Below the pieces are notes generated by a model. The model saw nothing but the letters and a program-made list of their open reading frames with translations. It did not search any database and was not told the DNA's origin. The translations under genes and the position numbers were made by a program. A stretch of 25,721 nucleotides of DNA from a virus: the IMG/VR virus record IMGVR_UViG_3300048007_000150, positions 1 through 25,721 of that record. One strand, given 5' to 3'. Every line of letters starts with the position of its first letter. Position 1 is the stretch's first letter. This document shows, piece after piece, positions 1-7,055 of the stretch.

Positions 1-880
1 ATTGGAAAGTAACTCTTGGTGTATATCCAAAGTTAGCTGTTCCATGTGGCATATTACACCAATCGTATGTTATACATTCGCCTGCTTTATACTGATGATA
101 ATATGTATTACCAAATTGCCATACATGTCCATAATCCCAATCTTGTAGCATAACTAAAAACCTTCTTAATTTTAAAGGATTTTTATCAGCGCCAGCTTTA
201 GTCCATACTTCACGCCATCCTGGTCTTGCATATCTCATTTGTTGATCAATATGAATAGGAGTAACTTGTCCTAGTCTTTGAATATGTAATCTGGATTGAT
301 GAACATCTACTCCTAATGCATCTATCATTCTAAGTAGTATTGCATACTCTGGTGATTCATTACGCTTTGCGAAATAGTTTTTTCCATCTTTATCAAATCT
401 TGCTCTAACAACCATGTCATGATACATACTACTTACGTCTTCTTTACCAGAAGCAAGTAGAACGTCTTGTATTTCTCCGTCATGTAAATCTTTATCTTGT
501 TTACTTAGATTACGCTGTCTATAATTTCCTATAGTCATTTCTGTTGCAGTTTTTAGTGCATGCTGTACTGCTTCACTAAAATCTCCTTCAAATCTACAAG
601 GTACTACAAATGTTTCTTCATGTGGATCAGCAAAAGTATCAAAGTGCCAATCGGCACGTAATTTATTATGCTCCCATCTGCTTGGAACTCCATCTACTTT
701 AAAAATGTTATCCATTTTGTCATGTTTTTCCATCTGTTCATTACTATACATTTCATCTTTATATGCTGAATCAATTTGGGTATTACCTTCTTGATGTTTA
801 TGTTCTGCTTTTTTAACTGCATCTACAAGGTCATCTATTTTATCGCCACTATAATAATTTTTATCTGTTTTTTGTTTCAT
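1..880 (-). CDS. 2-oxoglutarate/Fe(II)-dependent oxygenase-like protein (3' end outside window)
   Basis: The frame starts at ATG 880 and stays open for 293 codons to the window edge, so the C-terminus is missing. The last third has the double-stranded beta-helix dioxygenase signature: HID at residues 210-212 (iron ligands), distal His279 in MPHGTANF, and Arg289 in YTPRVTF, placed where these enzymes bind the 2-oxoglutarate carboxylate. WQFGN and YKAGE lie between them as expected. The first 90 residues are charged and lack a recognisable domain. The start lies one base after the stop of the upstream oxygenase-like gene (882-1460), so the two are probably translated together. Enzymes of this fold hydroxylate proteins or small molecules; the substrate cannot be read from the sequence. 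Fold assignment is fairly secure, role is not. Confidence 0.8.
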   Translation of the reverse strand, partial: MKQKTDKNYYSGDKIDDLVDAVKKAEHKHQEGNTQIDSAYKDEMYSNEQMEKHDKMDNIFKVDGVPSRWEHNKLRADWHFDTFADPHEETFVVPCRFEGDFSEAVQHALKTATEMTIGNYRQRNLSKQDKDLHDGEIQDVLLASGKEDVSSMYHDMVVRARFDKDGKNYFAKRNESPEYAILLRMIDALGVDVHQSRLHIQRLGQVTPIHIDQQMRYARPGWREVWTKAGADKNPLKLRRFLVMLQDWDYGHVWQFGNTYYHQYKAGECITYDWCNMPHGTANFGYTPRVTFQ

Positions 881-881
881 G

Positions 882-1460
882 TTAATGTTCTTTACAGTTT
901 GGTAACATACTAATAATTGTCTTTAAGTTATTTTCAGTTAAAAACACACTCATCAATATATGATATATGTCGTCTGACATAGCAAAGCTACCGTGTTGTT
1001 TTCTTGTATTTAATATATATGGAACACCAGGTTTAAAATCTATACGTTTGTTTTCGTATATAAAATTCCATTGACTAACATCTGTTTTATTTAATGGAAT
1101 GAAAATTCTAATTTGTGGATTAAGTCTATATGCATCTCTATGCATACTAAAGAACGAACCTGCATTCATGTGTGCAGCTCTACATCTAGCTAAATTTTCC
1201 CATTTAGTAAAAAAATCAATAATTGATGGGCAATTGTGTGTATTAACATTTGGCTCTTGGTATTCTGCATGTTTGCCTTTATGGTCAAGTGTTAAATCAC
1301 CAACTGGTCCTGTTAAATTTACTCCACGTTTTCCGTTAGGTCCTTGTTCCCATTCTAATTGTTTAAGTTCGTTGATAGCTTCGTCTGAATTAAACTTATA
1401 ATCTAATTCAAATATATCTCCGTAACTATTCAGTAGTGGTAGTAGATTTATATCTTTCAT
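882..1460 (-). CDS. Putative 2OG-Fe(II) oxygenase-like protein, 192 aa
   Basis: The C-terminal half resembles the jelly-roll core of 2-oxoglutarate oxygenases of the aspartyl-hydroxylase type. HRD at residues 107-109 could supply the first two iron ligands, PGVPYILNT (144-152) matches the usual strand before the distal histidine, and His156 is the likely third ligand. The Arg normally found some ten residues later is not seen; Tyr166-His167 occupies that stretch, so co-substrate binding may differ or activity may be lost. The ATG at 1460 lies inside the preceding DUF6356-like gene (35-base overlap). The stop is one base before the next oxygenase-like gene. The family call rests on motif spacing only. 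Confidence 0.65.
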   Translation of the reverse strand: MKDINLLPLLNSYGDIFELDYKFNSDEAINELKQLEWEQGPNGKRGVNLTGPVGDLTLDHKGKHAEYQEPNVNTHNCPSIIDFFTKWENLARCRAAHMNAGSFFSMHRDAYRLNPQIRIFIPLNKTDVSQWNFIYENKRIDFKPGVPYILNTRKQHGSFAMSDDIYHILMSVFLTENNLKTIISMLPNCKEH

Positions 1461-1710
1461 TTTTTGGTTGCTTTCTTAATTCGTCCATATCTTTTATATG
1501 CTGAATACGCATAATTTGATGATACATTCTAATTACACCTTTAGGTGCATCTGCTTTCCATAAGAAAGGAAATATTCCGTGTGCAATACTTTTAAATGCA
1601 ATTATAATAAGTGACCAGCTATTTTTAAAACTGTGCCATAAATGATACCAGTAACCCCATCCTGTTTCTACTTTAAGATGATGTACTGATTCCTTGAACC
1701 ATTTTAGCAT
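1426..1710 (-). CDS. DUF6356-like small membrane protein, 94 aa
   Basis: The protein has the pattern I associate with DUF6356: an N-terminal KESVHHLKVETGWGYWYHL stretch, then a hydrophobic segment at about residues 32-52 (SLIIIAFKSIAHGIFPFLW) with the family-like HGIFPF core, and a basic or polar tail ending in a run of Thr. One membrane-associated helix is likely. The function of the family is unknown to me. It sits between a glycosyltransferase-like gene (stop three bases upstream of this ATG) and an oxygenase-like gene it overlaps by 35 bases, so it belongs to the same translationally coupled group. A role in anchoring or serving the neighbouring enzymes is only a guess. Confidence 0.55.
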   Translation of the reverse strand: MLKWFKESVHHLKVETGWGYWYHLWHSFKNSWSLIIIAFKSIAHGIFPFLWKADAPKGVIRMYHQIMRIQHIKDMDELRKQPKNERYKSTTTTE

Positions 1711-1713
1711 TTA

Positions 1714-2811
1714 TCATTCCGTCACTTTCTTTTTCATACTTGCAACAAATTGTTCACGTAACCATTCATAGTCATTAATTTTGTTAAGAGCATCAACATC
1801 TTTTGCATGTTCTTCGCCATACAATTTTCCTTCTAATGCACCTTTAATACAATAACGTCCAAATCTTGCACCGTTGTCTAATGTACACCATGCTTCTAAT
1901 CTGTCTACTGTATCTTTTCTAGGACTATCTGTTTGCTGAATTCCACTTGAAAGTTTTACACATTCACGGAATGCACTACGCCATGTTCTATATGGATCTT
2001 TGTTAAATCTTGTGATGTTTGATACATCTGTAATTGGTTGATAAAAACTAACACCTGTTGTAAAGTCTGGAAGTATATGTCCTAACTCTAACAATTGTTC
2101 TCTTGGAAATAATTTTACACCTCCATATCCATATTCTAAATCATTAATAGGATTTTTAGCACTCCACACATATGTTGTATTTTTACGTTTACTCATTGGT
2201 GGAATATAATCAAAACTAAAATGCGACATTACGTCTGCATCTGCGTCAACAATATATACCATTTCTGATTTAGCTAATTCTGCAACTTTTCTGTGTGCAT
2301 TACCAATGCCTTCAACATTCTTAACATGTTGTGCATCTTTAAATCTATTTCTTAGTTTTTGGAAATTTTCGTCTGCTTCAGCTTCATGGAAACTAATCAT
2401 AAAAATATCAAATTCTGCTACATGATAACTTGAAACAATTTTATTTTGTACTGTAGTGTGTGATACACCATTTGTTGGAACTAAATGAATATCTCCCCAA
2501 CTAACTGGTCTGTTTGTTCTTTTAATTACTCTAGGAAATGTGTGTATTACAGATTTTGCAATACGATCGGTTGGTCTATATTGCCAAGGAAAGTTAGGAT
2601 TAATTTCAGTTTCATCAAATACTACCCAAGCCATATCAGCTGTATCTTTGTATTGTGATGCTTCTTTTAGTAATTCTGTTTCTTCTGTAATTTTTGTAGC
2701 AGTTCTAATTATTGGATATGATTCGAACATAAATCTTTTTAGTCTATCCCAAGGCGTTACTACATTTTGTCCTTGGAACTCTTTACCTTTGTTATTAATT
2801 AAATTAATCAT
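1714..2811 (-). CDS. Glycosyltransferase-like (GT-A type, DxD) protein, 365 aa
   Basis: A DADAD cluster follows a hydrophobic beta strand (MVYIVDADADV, about residues 184-194), as in GT-A nucleotide-sugar transferases where the aspartates bind metal and sugar nucleotide. The preceding FDIFMISFHEAEADE and the AHRKVAELAK helix fit the same fold. The first 130 residues, including FPWQYRPTDRIAKSV, do not match a domain I know. I chose ATG 2811, which has AAAGG eight bases upstream. A GTG at 2838 is in frame and would add nine residues. Either start overlaps the end of the upstream glycosyltransferase gene. Donor and acceptor are unknown. A catalytically inactive or host-directed protein cannot be excluded. 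Confidence 0.6.
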   Translation of the reverse strand: MINLINNKGKEFQGQNVVTPWDRLKRFMFESYPIIRTATKITEETELLKEASQYKDTADMAWVVFDETEINPNFPWQYRPTDRIAKSVIHTFPRVIKRTNRPVSWGDIHLVPTNGVSHTTVQNKIVSSYHVAEFDIFMISFHEAEADENFQKLRNRFKDAQHVKNVEGIGNAHRKVAELAKSEMVYIVDADADVMSHFSFDYIPPMSKRKNTTYVWSAKNPINDLEYGYGGVKLFPREQLLELGHILPDFTTGVSFYQPITDVSNITRFNKDPYRTWRSAFRECVKLSSGIQQTDSPRKDTVDRLEAWCTLDNGARFGRYCIKGALEGKLYGEEHAKDVDALNKINDYEWLREQFVASMKKKVTE

Positions 2812-3454
2812 TGCAATCGCCTTTAACTGTAAATGCACGTGTTCCTATATGTGCAATTCTGTCACTTAATTCGTGACTAATATTTACTTCATATCCTGCA
2901 TTATTTGCAAGGCTACAAAAGTATATATCTTCTCCTACAAGGCTAGTATATGTTTCATTATATTCTATCTTATAGTGAGGTAGAGGAATATTTTCGTATA
3001 CTTCTCTTCTTACTAACATCATTCCACTACCAACTGCCCAAACTTTTTCAATTCCTGTACCTGTTAATACTCTACTATCTAAGTTTGTTTTGCTTTTAAA
3101 AGCAACAGGCCTGTGTGGTGGTACTCTTGTTGCATAATTACCAGCAATAATATCTTTATTGGCTGCTAATAATATATTTAGCGTATCTACCGGAAACTGC
3201 ATATCAGCATCTATCCACATAATATGTGTACAATTTGTTTCTAGTGCTTCAGTTACAAGTTGCTGACGTTGCATAGCTACTTCGCTTCCCATATTAAAAT
3301 GTAAGCTAGTAGATAGTCCAGTCTCACCACACTTTTTTTGAAGCATGGCAAGGCTGTACGCAAAGACCGCGGTAACATTATCTCGCACAGGAACACATAT
3401 TGCTACATTTGCGGTATTGTTATTTTTGTGAAAATAATTAGGTACGCTAACCAT
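2804..3454 (-). CDS. Family-2-like glycosyltransferase, 216 aa
   Basis: The architecture is a compact GT-A domain. VAICVPVRDNV at residues 17-27 is the N-terminal nucleotide-binding strand, HIMWIDADMQFP (77-88) holds the DxD metal site (Asp82, Asp84), VGSGMMLVRREVY (141-153) is the typical acceptor-side strand, and GEDIYFC (174-180) supplies the ED pair where the catalytic base usually sits. His203 may be a further metal ligand. At 216 residues it is close to a minimal catalytic domain, with no membrane segment. It lies three bases after the 140-aa gene and overlaps the next glycosyltransferase-like gene by eight bases. I see no clear Shine-Dalgarno, so coupled translation is likely. Substrate unknown. 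Confidence 0.78.
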   Translation of the reverse strand: MVSVPNYFHKNNNTANVAICVPVRDNVTAVFAYSLAMLQKKCGETGLSTSLHFNMGSEVAMQRQQLVTEALETNCTHIMWIDADMQFPVDTLNILLAANKDIIAGNYATRVPPHRPVAFKSKTNLDSRVLTGTGIEKVWAVGSGMMLVRREVYENIPLPHYKIEYNETYTSLVGEDIYFCSLANNAGYEVNISHELSDRIAHIGTRAFTVKGDCND

Positions 3455-3457
3455 TAA

Positions 3458-3880
3458 TTATTTTTCAGAAGCAAGTTCTGTTTGAAGTTCTGCTTCTACT
3501 TGCTGTACTTCATAATTAAGTTGTTTAGCAATAGCTGTAGCTTGTTTAACACATGCGGCAAATGCTTCATCTTCTAAAGCTACCATATAGTTCATATGTT
3601 CAGGCTGTACTTTACCAATTGTTAAAATATCAATAGCCGCTAATTTTGATAAACGTGCTACCCAATATTCTTCTTCAGACTCTTCAATATTTGCTAATAG
3701 TGCATCAATATCATGCTCAGCTGCAAAATCTTTGTGGATTGCTTCTAAAACTGGTAAGTCTGGATGTTGTTGTTCACGTGCTTGCATAAGCTCCGTGGTT
3801 AATACTTGTGCTTTACGTGACGCTGTTGGATGTGCGCCAAGCACGAACGTTTCGATCTCAAATCGTGTTCTTATACTCAT
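3458..3880 (-). CDS. Uncharacterised phage protein, 140 aa
   Basis: I do not recognise this family. The protein is soluble, acidic and predicted mostly helical, without a signal peptide or membrane segment. Notable stretches are TFVLGAHPTASRKAQVL near the N-terminus, EEEYWVARLSKLAAIDIL in the middle, and a Gln/Glu-rich C-terminal helix. AGGAGA seven bases before the ATG marks a good start. It opens the run of glycosyltransferase, DUF6356-like and oxygenase-like genes and follows the last fibre-type gene after a terminator, so it begins a new transcription unit. No NATAAATA late box lies just upstream, unlike most fibre genes, so another promoter class may be used. A fibre-assembly chaperone is a possible but unsupported role. 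Confidence 0.7.
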   Translation of the reverse strand: MSIRTRFEIETFVLGAHPTASRKAQVLTTELMQAREQQHPDLPVLEAIHKDFAAEHDIDALLANIEESEEEYWVARLSKLAAIDILTIGKVQPEHMNYMVALEDEAFAACVKQATAIAKQLNYEVQQVEAELQTELASEK

Positions 3881-3935
3881 TGTTTTCTCCTGTGTTGAGT
3901 TTACATTTTTTGTAAATATAATTAGTTACTATTTT

Positions 3936-3975
3936 ACAATAAAACGATGATGTTGTCAACAAGTAACAACACCAT
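3936..3975 (-). terminator. Rho-independent terminator after the 73-aa structural gene
   Basis: An 11-bp stem (one G-T pair) is formed by 3945-3955 and 3965-3975 with a nine-base loop. On the minus strand it is followed by GTTTTATTG. It lies 14 bases past the stop of the 73-aa gene and separates the fibre block from the enzyme cluster. Confidence 0.75.
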
Positions 3976-3989
3976 CATTAAATTAATTC

Positions 3990-4211
3990 TTATGGATGTG
4001 TTGGTTCGTCAGTTGTCGGATCTACTCCGGAACTCGTACCCCACGTGTTAGGGTTCTGCCATCCGCCAAACGTAGCCGATAAACTAATGTTTGATGTTAC
4101 TGATGGTGTAATAAACGCACCTAATTGACTTAGTGTTACTGTTCCACTTAGTCCAAAGTAGTTACGTACTTGTCCCATGCTGATTGCTGAACCTGTTGCT
4201 GGTAATGCCAT
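3990..4211 (-). CDS. Small virion structural module protein, 73 aa
   Basis: It begins MALPATGSAISMGQVRNYFGL, a pattern common to many small phage structural proteins and fibre N-termini (MALPxSGxIS followed by a helix of the xVNxELG type). After about 30 residues comes a Ser/Thr-rich part and a Trp/Pro-rich tail (FGGWQNPNTWG). AAGGAG lies eight bases before the ATG. The gene has its own late promoter and its own terminator, so it forms a single-gene late transcription unit at the end of the fibre block. Its short leader starts with a hairpin. The exact position in the virion is unknown. Confidence 0.7.
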   Translation of the reverse strand: MALPATGSAISMGQVRNYFGLSGTVTLSQLGAFITPSVTSNISLSATFGGWQNPNTWGTSSGVDPTTDEPTHP

Positions 4212-4245
4212 TTGTTGACTCCTTGCTTATAATTAACGTTAATCA

Positions 4246-4260
4246 CAAGCATATTGCTTG
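4246..4260 (-). promoter_or_regulatory. 5'-leader hairpin of the 73-aa gene
   Basis: CAAGCA and TGCTTG pair around a three-base loop. Given the late box at 4267-4274, the hairpin would be at the extreme 5' end of the mRNA, where it could protect against decay. Confidence 0.4.
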
Positions 4261-4266
4261 CTTAAC

Positions 4267-4274
4267 TATTTATC
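4267..4274 (-). promoter_or_regulatory. T4-type late promoter box GATAAATA
   Basis: GATAAATA on the minus strand, 55 bases before the ATG of the 73-aa gene, matches the NATAAATA late box of T4-like marine phages, read by the gp55-type sigma factor. Confidence 0.7.
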
Positions 4275-4323
4275 TATATGTCTCATAACATATAAGAGTA
4301 TATTATTTTTCTTTAATATAATA

Positions 4324-5685
4324 TTAAGGTGTTATTTGTAGTGTAGATGGTACTAATTGTATCCAATTTGTTCCGTCATATCCTTCAAATATTTTAGTAT
4401 CAGTATTAAAATAAAACTGTCCTTCTACCGGACTAACCGGTCTTTGTGCTTCTGTACCTTTAGGTGCTACAAACGTAGTAGGTGCATTAGCATAACTTTG
4501 TAAATTAGCTGTAACTGTAGTTATCTGCCCATCTGTATACGAATTTGCTGTATTTACGGCTGCTGTTTTAGTTATTAAATCTTGTTGTTGTGCAAATAAA
4601 TTAGATACTGCTGTTGTTGAATAATTTGATAAATCATTTGGCTGTATTACATTATTAGCATCAGTTAAATCACTTATATCTAATCCAGTTATTGTTGCAT
4701 TAGTAACATCCATTGTATCATTAACTGTTAACTCATCTATTGATGCTACTGTTACTGCTAACTGTGAATCGTTGTTGCCAGTTCCTACTGTAAGTACTGG
4801 GTTATTTGCTAGTGTATCGCCAAGGTCACCATATAGTGTTCCTGTTAAATAAGCATTGTGTCCAAAAAATGTATCTGCTCCAGTAGTATTAACTATTGTT
4901 GCTCCGCCTGATGATGATGGTGCTTTTAGTTTTTCAACTTCAGCATCGTGAATTGTTAATGTATCTCTTACTGCTCCAGTAGTAATGATTGGAACTAGTG
5001 AAGTTGGAGATGTTACATCACCATGCACATCACCATAAAGTCTACCTGTTACATTACCATTTAAACTACCAGTAAGAGAGACTGTATTACTTAGTGCTAC
5101 ACTAACACGAGCGTCTGCATAAGAATTAACTTCGGTTGCAAAATCTACAAAGGCAAATTTACTTGTGCTACTGTCGTATAAAAGAAAATCTCCATTTGCT
5201 ACAGTATCACTAGTATGTCCAACATCTGATAATCCAATTAGTGATTGTGAATTTTGTGATGCTGTAATGCGTGTGTTAATTTCACTTTCAAGGTTTACAT
5301 AACTCCATGTTGAACCATCATATAAAATTAAATCACCAGTTGTAGCTGATCCATTATCAATATCAGTTAAATCAGATAATGTGGAAGGAATATTTCCTGC
5401 AATAATTATATCTGCAGTAAGTGTTCCTACTGATAAATTTCCTTTTTGTGTTATTTGTGCTGCTTCAATTTGGTTACTTGACTCTGCTCCAATGTATCCA
5501 TCAATTACATAAAATGTCTGTGTTTCTGCGTCTCTAACAAATCCTGCATAATTGTTAATACCAATTTTTCCTAAGAAGCCTATATCAGATATACCTGAAT
5601 TATCCTTTCCTAAAATTAGGATAGGATCGGAAAAAGCAGCATCACTAGTGTCAATGTTTGACGTTTGAATTTTTCTAAAAGACAT
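4324..5685 (-). CDS. Tail-fibre-like virion protein, 453 aa
   Basis: The N-terminus (MSFRKIQTSNIDTSDAAFSDPILILGKD) resembles attachment ends of marine myovirus fibres. Two tandem modules follow, LSDLTDIDNG...GDLILYDGSTWSY and LIGLSDVGHTS...GDFLLYDSSTSKF (about residues 102-190). Next come Gly/Asp-rich beta repeats (LNGNVTGRLYGDVHGDV, LTGTLYGDLGDTL). The C-terminus holds RPVSPVEGQFYFNTDTKIF...GYDGTNWIQL, a module frequent in phage fibre and adhesin tips. There is no enzyme motif. A late box lies 27 bases before the ATG with AAGGAA between, so it is expressed as its own late unit. It is probably a long or side fibre; the receptor is unknown. Confidence 0.75.
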   Translation of the reverse strand: MSFRKIQTSNIDTSDAAFSDPILILGKDNSGISDIGFLGKIGINNYAGFVRDAETQTFYVIDGYIGAESSNQIEAAQITQKGNLSVGTLTADIIIAGNIPSTLSDLTDIDNGSATTGDLILYDGSTWSYVNLESEINTRITASQNSQSLIGLSDVGHTSDTVANGDFLLYDSSTSKFAFVDFATEVNSYADARVSVALSNTVSLTGSLNGNVTGRLYGDVHGDVTSPTSLVPIITTGAVRDTLTIHDAEVEKLKAPSSSGGATIVNTTGADTFFGHNAYLTGTLYGDLGDTLANNPVLTVGTGNNDSQLAVTVASIDELTVNDTMDVTNATITGLDISDLTDANNVIQPNDLSNYSTTAVSNLFAQQQDLITKTAAVNTANSYTDGQITTVTANLQSYANAPTTFVAPKGTEAQRPVSPVEGQFYFNTDTKIFEGYDGTNWIQLVPSTLQITP

Positions 5686-5711
5686 TTTTGTGTTCCTTAC
5701 GTATATAGTAG

Positions 5712-5719
5712 TATTTATC
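5712..5719 (-). promoter_or_regulatory. T4-type late promoter box GATAAATA
   Basis: An exact GATAAATA box 27 bases upstream of the 453-aa fibre gene gives a very short leader. It lies just past the terminator of the gene before it. Confidence 0.7.
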
Positions 5720-5743
5720 TATTACGTAATTATATTTAGCCAT

Positions 5744-5773
5744 AAAAAAAGCAGGGTAAAAATACCCTGCTTT
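5744..5773 (-). terminator. Rho-independent terminator after the S74 fibre gene
   Basis: An 11-bp perfect stem (5748-5758 with 5763-5773), a four-base loop and a seven-T run on the minus strand. It lies 21 bases past the stop of the 382-aa gene. Confidence 0.9.
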
Positions 5774-5793
5774 AGTTTAATTAGTAATTTAAA

Positions 5794-6942
5794 TTACTTT
5801 TTAGCTTTAAGTTCTTCTACTTGAGCTGATAATTCTTTAACTGCTTCAATTAGTAGACCTGTGATGTTTCCGTATGCTACTGAATGAACACCTTCTGCAT
5901 CTGTGTGTACTGCTTCTGGAAGAACTGCTTTTAGTTCTTGGGCGATAACACCAGTTGAAGTTGATCCATCTGAGATACGATCAAAAGTTACACCACGAAT
6001 TGCTTCAACTTTACCTAAAGCACCGTCAATTACTTGTACGTTTGTTTTTAGAGTATCGTCTGAGTAAGCTGTAATATCACCAGTTGCTGTAAAGCTACCT
6101 GTGTATGAACCACTCATTGCAAACGATGTACCAGTTAATGATAAACCGTTGCCTGCAGTGTAAGTTGTATCTGCATCACCATTATCAGCATATACTTTTG
6201 CTGCTGCTAGTGCTGCGTCTGCTTTAGATGTTGCGTCTGCTGCCGCTGTTGCTACTGCGTCTGCTTCTGCTGTATCTGTGTAAGCATAAGAGATAGTAAT
6301 TGCTTCAGCTTTTTTAGCATCAGCATATGTATTAGATGCTGAAATAGCTGCTGCTTCTGCCGCATCTGCTTTAGTAGTTGCGTCTGCTGCCGCTGTAGAA
6401 GCCGCTGATGAAGTAACACTAGCGATTGCTGAACTTAGTTCTGAATCTGTTGCCATTGCATCTTGGATTTCTTTCAATGTATCAAACGCTGCGCCTGCAC
6501 CGTTAGTTACTGTTGAAACTGCTGCCGCTTGTGCCGCATCAACATAAGTTTTGTTTGCCGCATCGTTACCTGATGTTGGTGCTGCTAAATCAGTAATTTT
6601 CTTGCTGTTCATGTCGATGGTTTCTTTCATGTCCAGTGTATCGTCTATACGAACACCTTTTTTGAAACGTGTTGTGTTGTTTACGTTAGTACCAAAACTT
6701 GCGTTGTTACCATCGTCAGCTGCACCATCTGTAGTTGTTAGTTTTGTTGCTAGAATTGAAATGTTACGTTCCATGTCCGCCATACGTCTTAGAGACGATT
6801 TTGAACCTGAAATTGTAATTTCTTCTGCACCTGGATCACCAGTAAACTCTGTTAGTGTACCAGTTGAATCGTACTTATATTTCTTTGATTTATCGAATGA
6901 AAAGGTACCTGTAGCACCATTACTTCTTACTTTTCTTGCCAT
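5794..6942 (-). CDS. Tail fibre with C-terminal S74 intramolecular chaperone, 382 aa
   Basis: N-terminal MARKVRSNGATGTFSF leads to a fibre module (MNSKKITDLAAP...AANKTYVDA, about 111-136) and an Ala/Asp-rich helical repeat region (about 137-255). The C-terminal 90 residues are a Peptidase_S74 autochaperone: SDDTLK (294-299) supplies the Ser-Lys dyad, followed by FDRISDGSTSTGVIAQEL, VLPEAV and a closing coiled coil. In this family the domain trimerises the fibre and cuts itself off just before the serine, here between Tyr293 and Ser294. AAAGGAGA precedes the ATG. No late box is visible directly upstream, so it may be read through from the 480-aa fibre gene. A 35-bp stretch is identical to DNA in the 1588-aa fibre gene. 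Confidence 0.88.
   Translation of the reverse strand: MARKVRSNGATGTFSFDKSKKYKYDSTGTLTEFTGDPGAEEITISGSKSSLRRMADMERNISILATKLTTTDGAADDGNNASFGTNVNNTTRFKKGVRIDDTLDMKETIDMNSKKITDLAAPTSGNDAANKTYVDAAQAAAVSTVTNGAGAAFDTLKEIQDAMATDSELSSAIASVTSSAASTAAADATTKADAAEAAAISASNTYADAKKAEAITISYAYTDTAEADAVATAAADATSKADAALAAAKVYADNGDADTTYTAGNGLSLTGTSFAMSGSYTGSFTATGDITAYSDDTLKTNVQVIDGALGKVEAIRGVTFDRISDGSTSTGVIAQELKAVLPEAVHTDAEGVHSVAYGNITGLLIEAVKELSAQVEELKAKK
6218..6252 (-). repeat. 35-bp exact repeat shared with the 1588-aa fibre gene
   Basis: Partner of 11713-11747, lying in the Ala/Asp-rich shaft of the 382-aa fibre. Confidence 0.85.
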
Positions 6943-6996
6943 TTTAATTCTCCTTTAGAGTTGTTTAGCCACGTAGTAGAACTCTGTTCCACCATA

Positions 6997-7038
6997 GCAC
7001 TTATTAAGTGCCTAAGTAGGGGGTTTGGCTCCCCCTAC
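6997..7038 (-). terminator. Two hairpins after the 480-aa fibre gene, weak terminator
   Basis: A perfect 8-bp stem GTAGGGGG/CCCCCTAC (7016-7023 with 7031-7038) is followed by a second hairpin GCACTT/AAGTGC (6997-7011). There is no clear T run, so it may act as a leaky terminator or an mRNA 3' end stabiliser, letting the S74 fibre gene be cotranscribed. Confidence 0.45.
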
Positions 7039-7055
7039 CTTTGGACTAATCTTTA

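Noticed and set aside
1099-1401. Plus-strand 100-aa frame opposite the oxygenase-like gene
   Set aside because: A shadow of the minus-strand gene, without a ribosome site or family resemblance.
2812-2838. Extended GTG start for the 365-aa glycosyltransferase-like gene
   Set aside because: The ATG at 2811 has AAAGG at good spacing and a shorter overlap with the upstream gene, so it is preferred.
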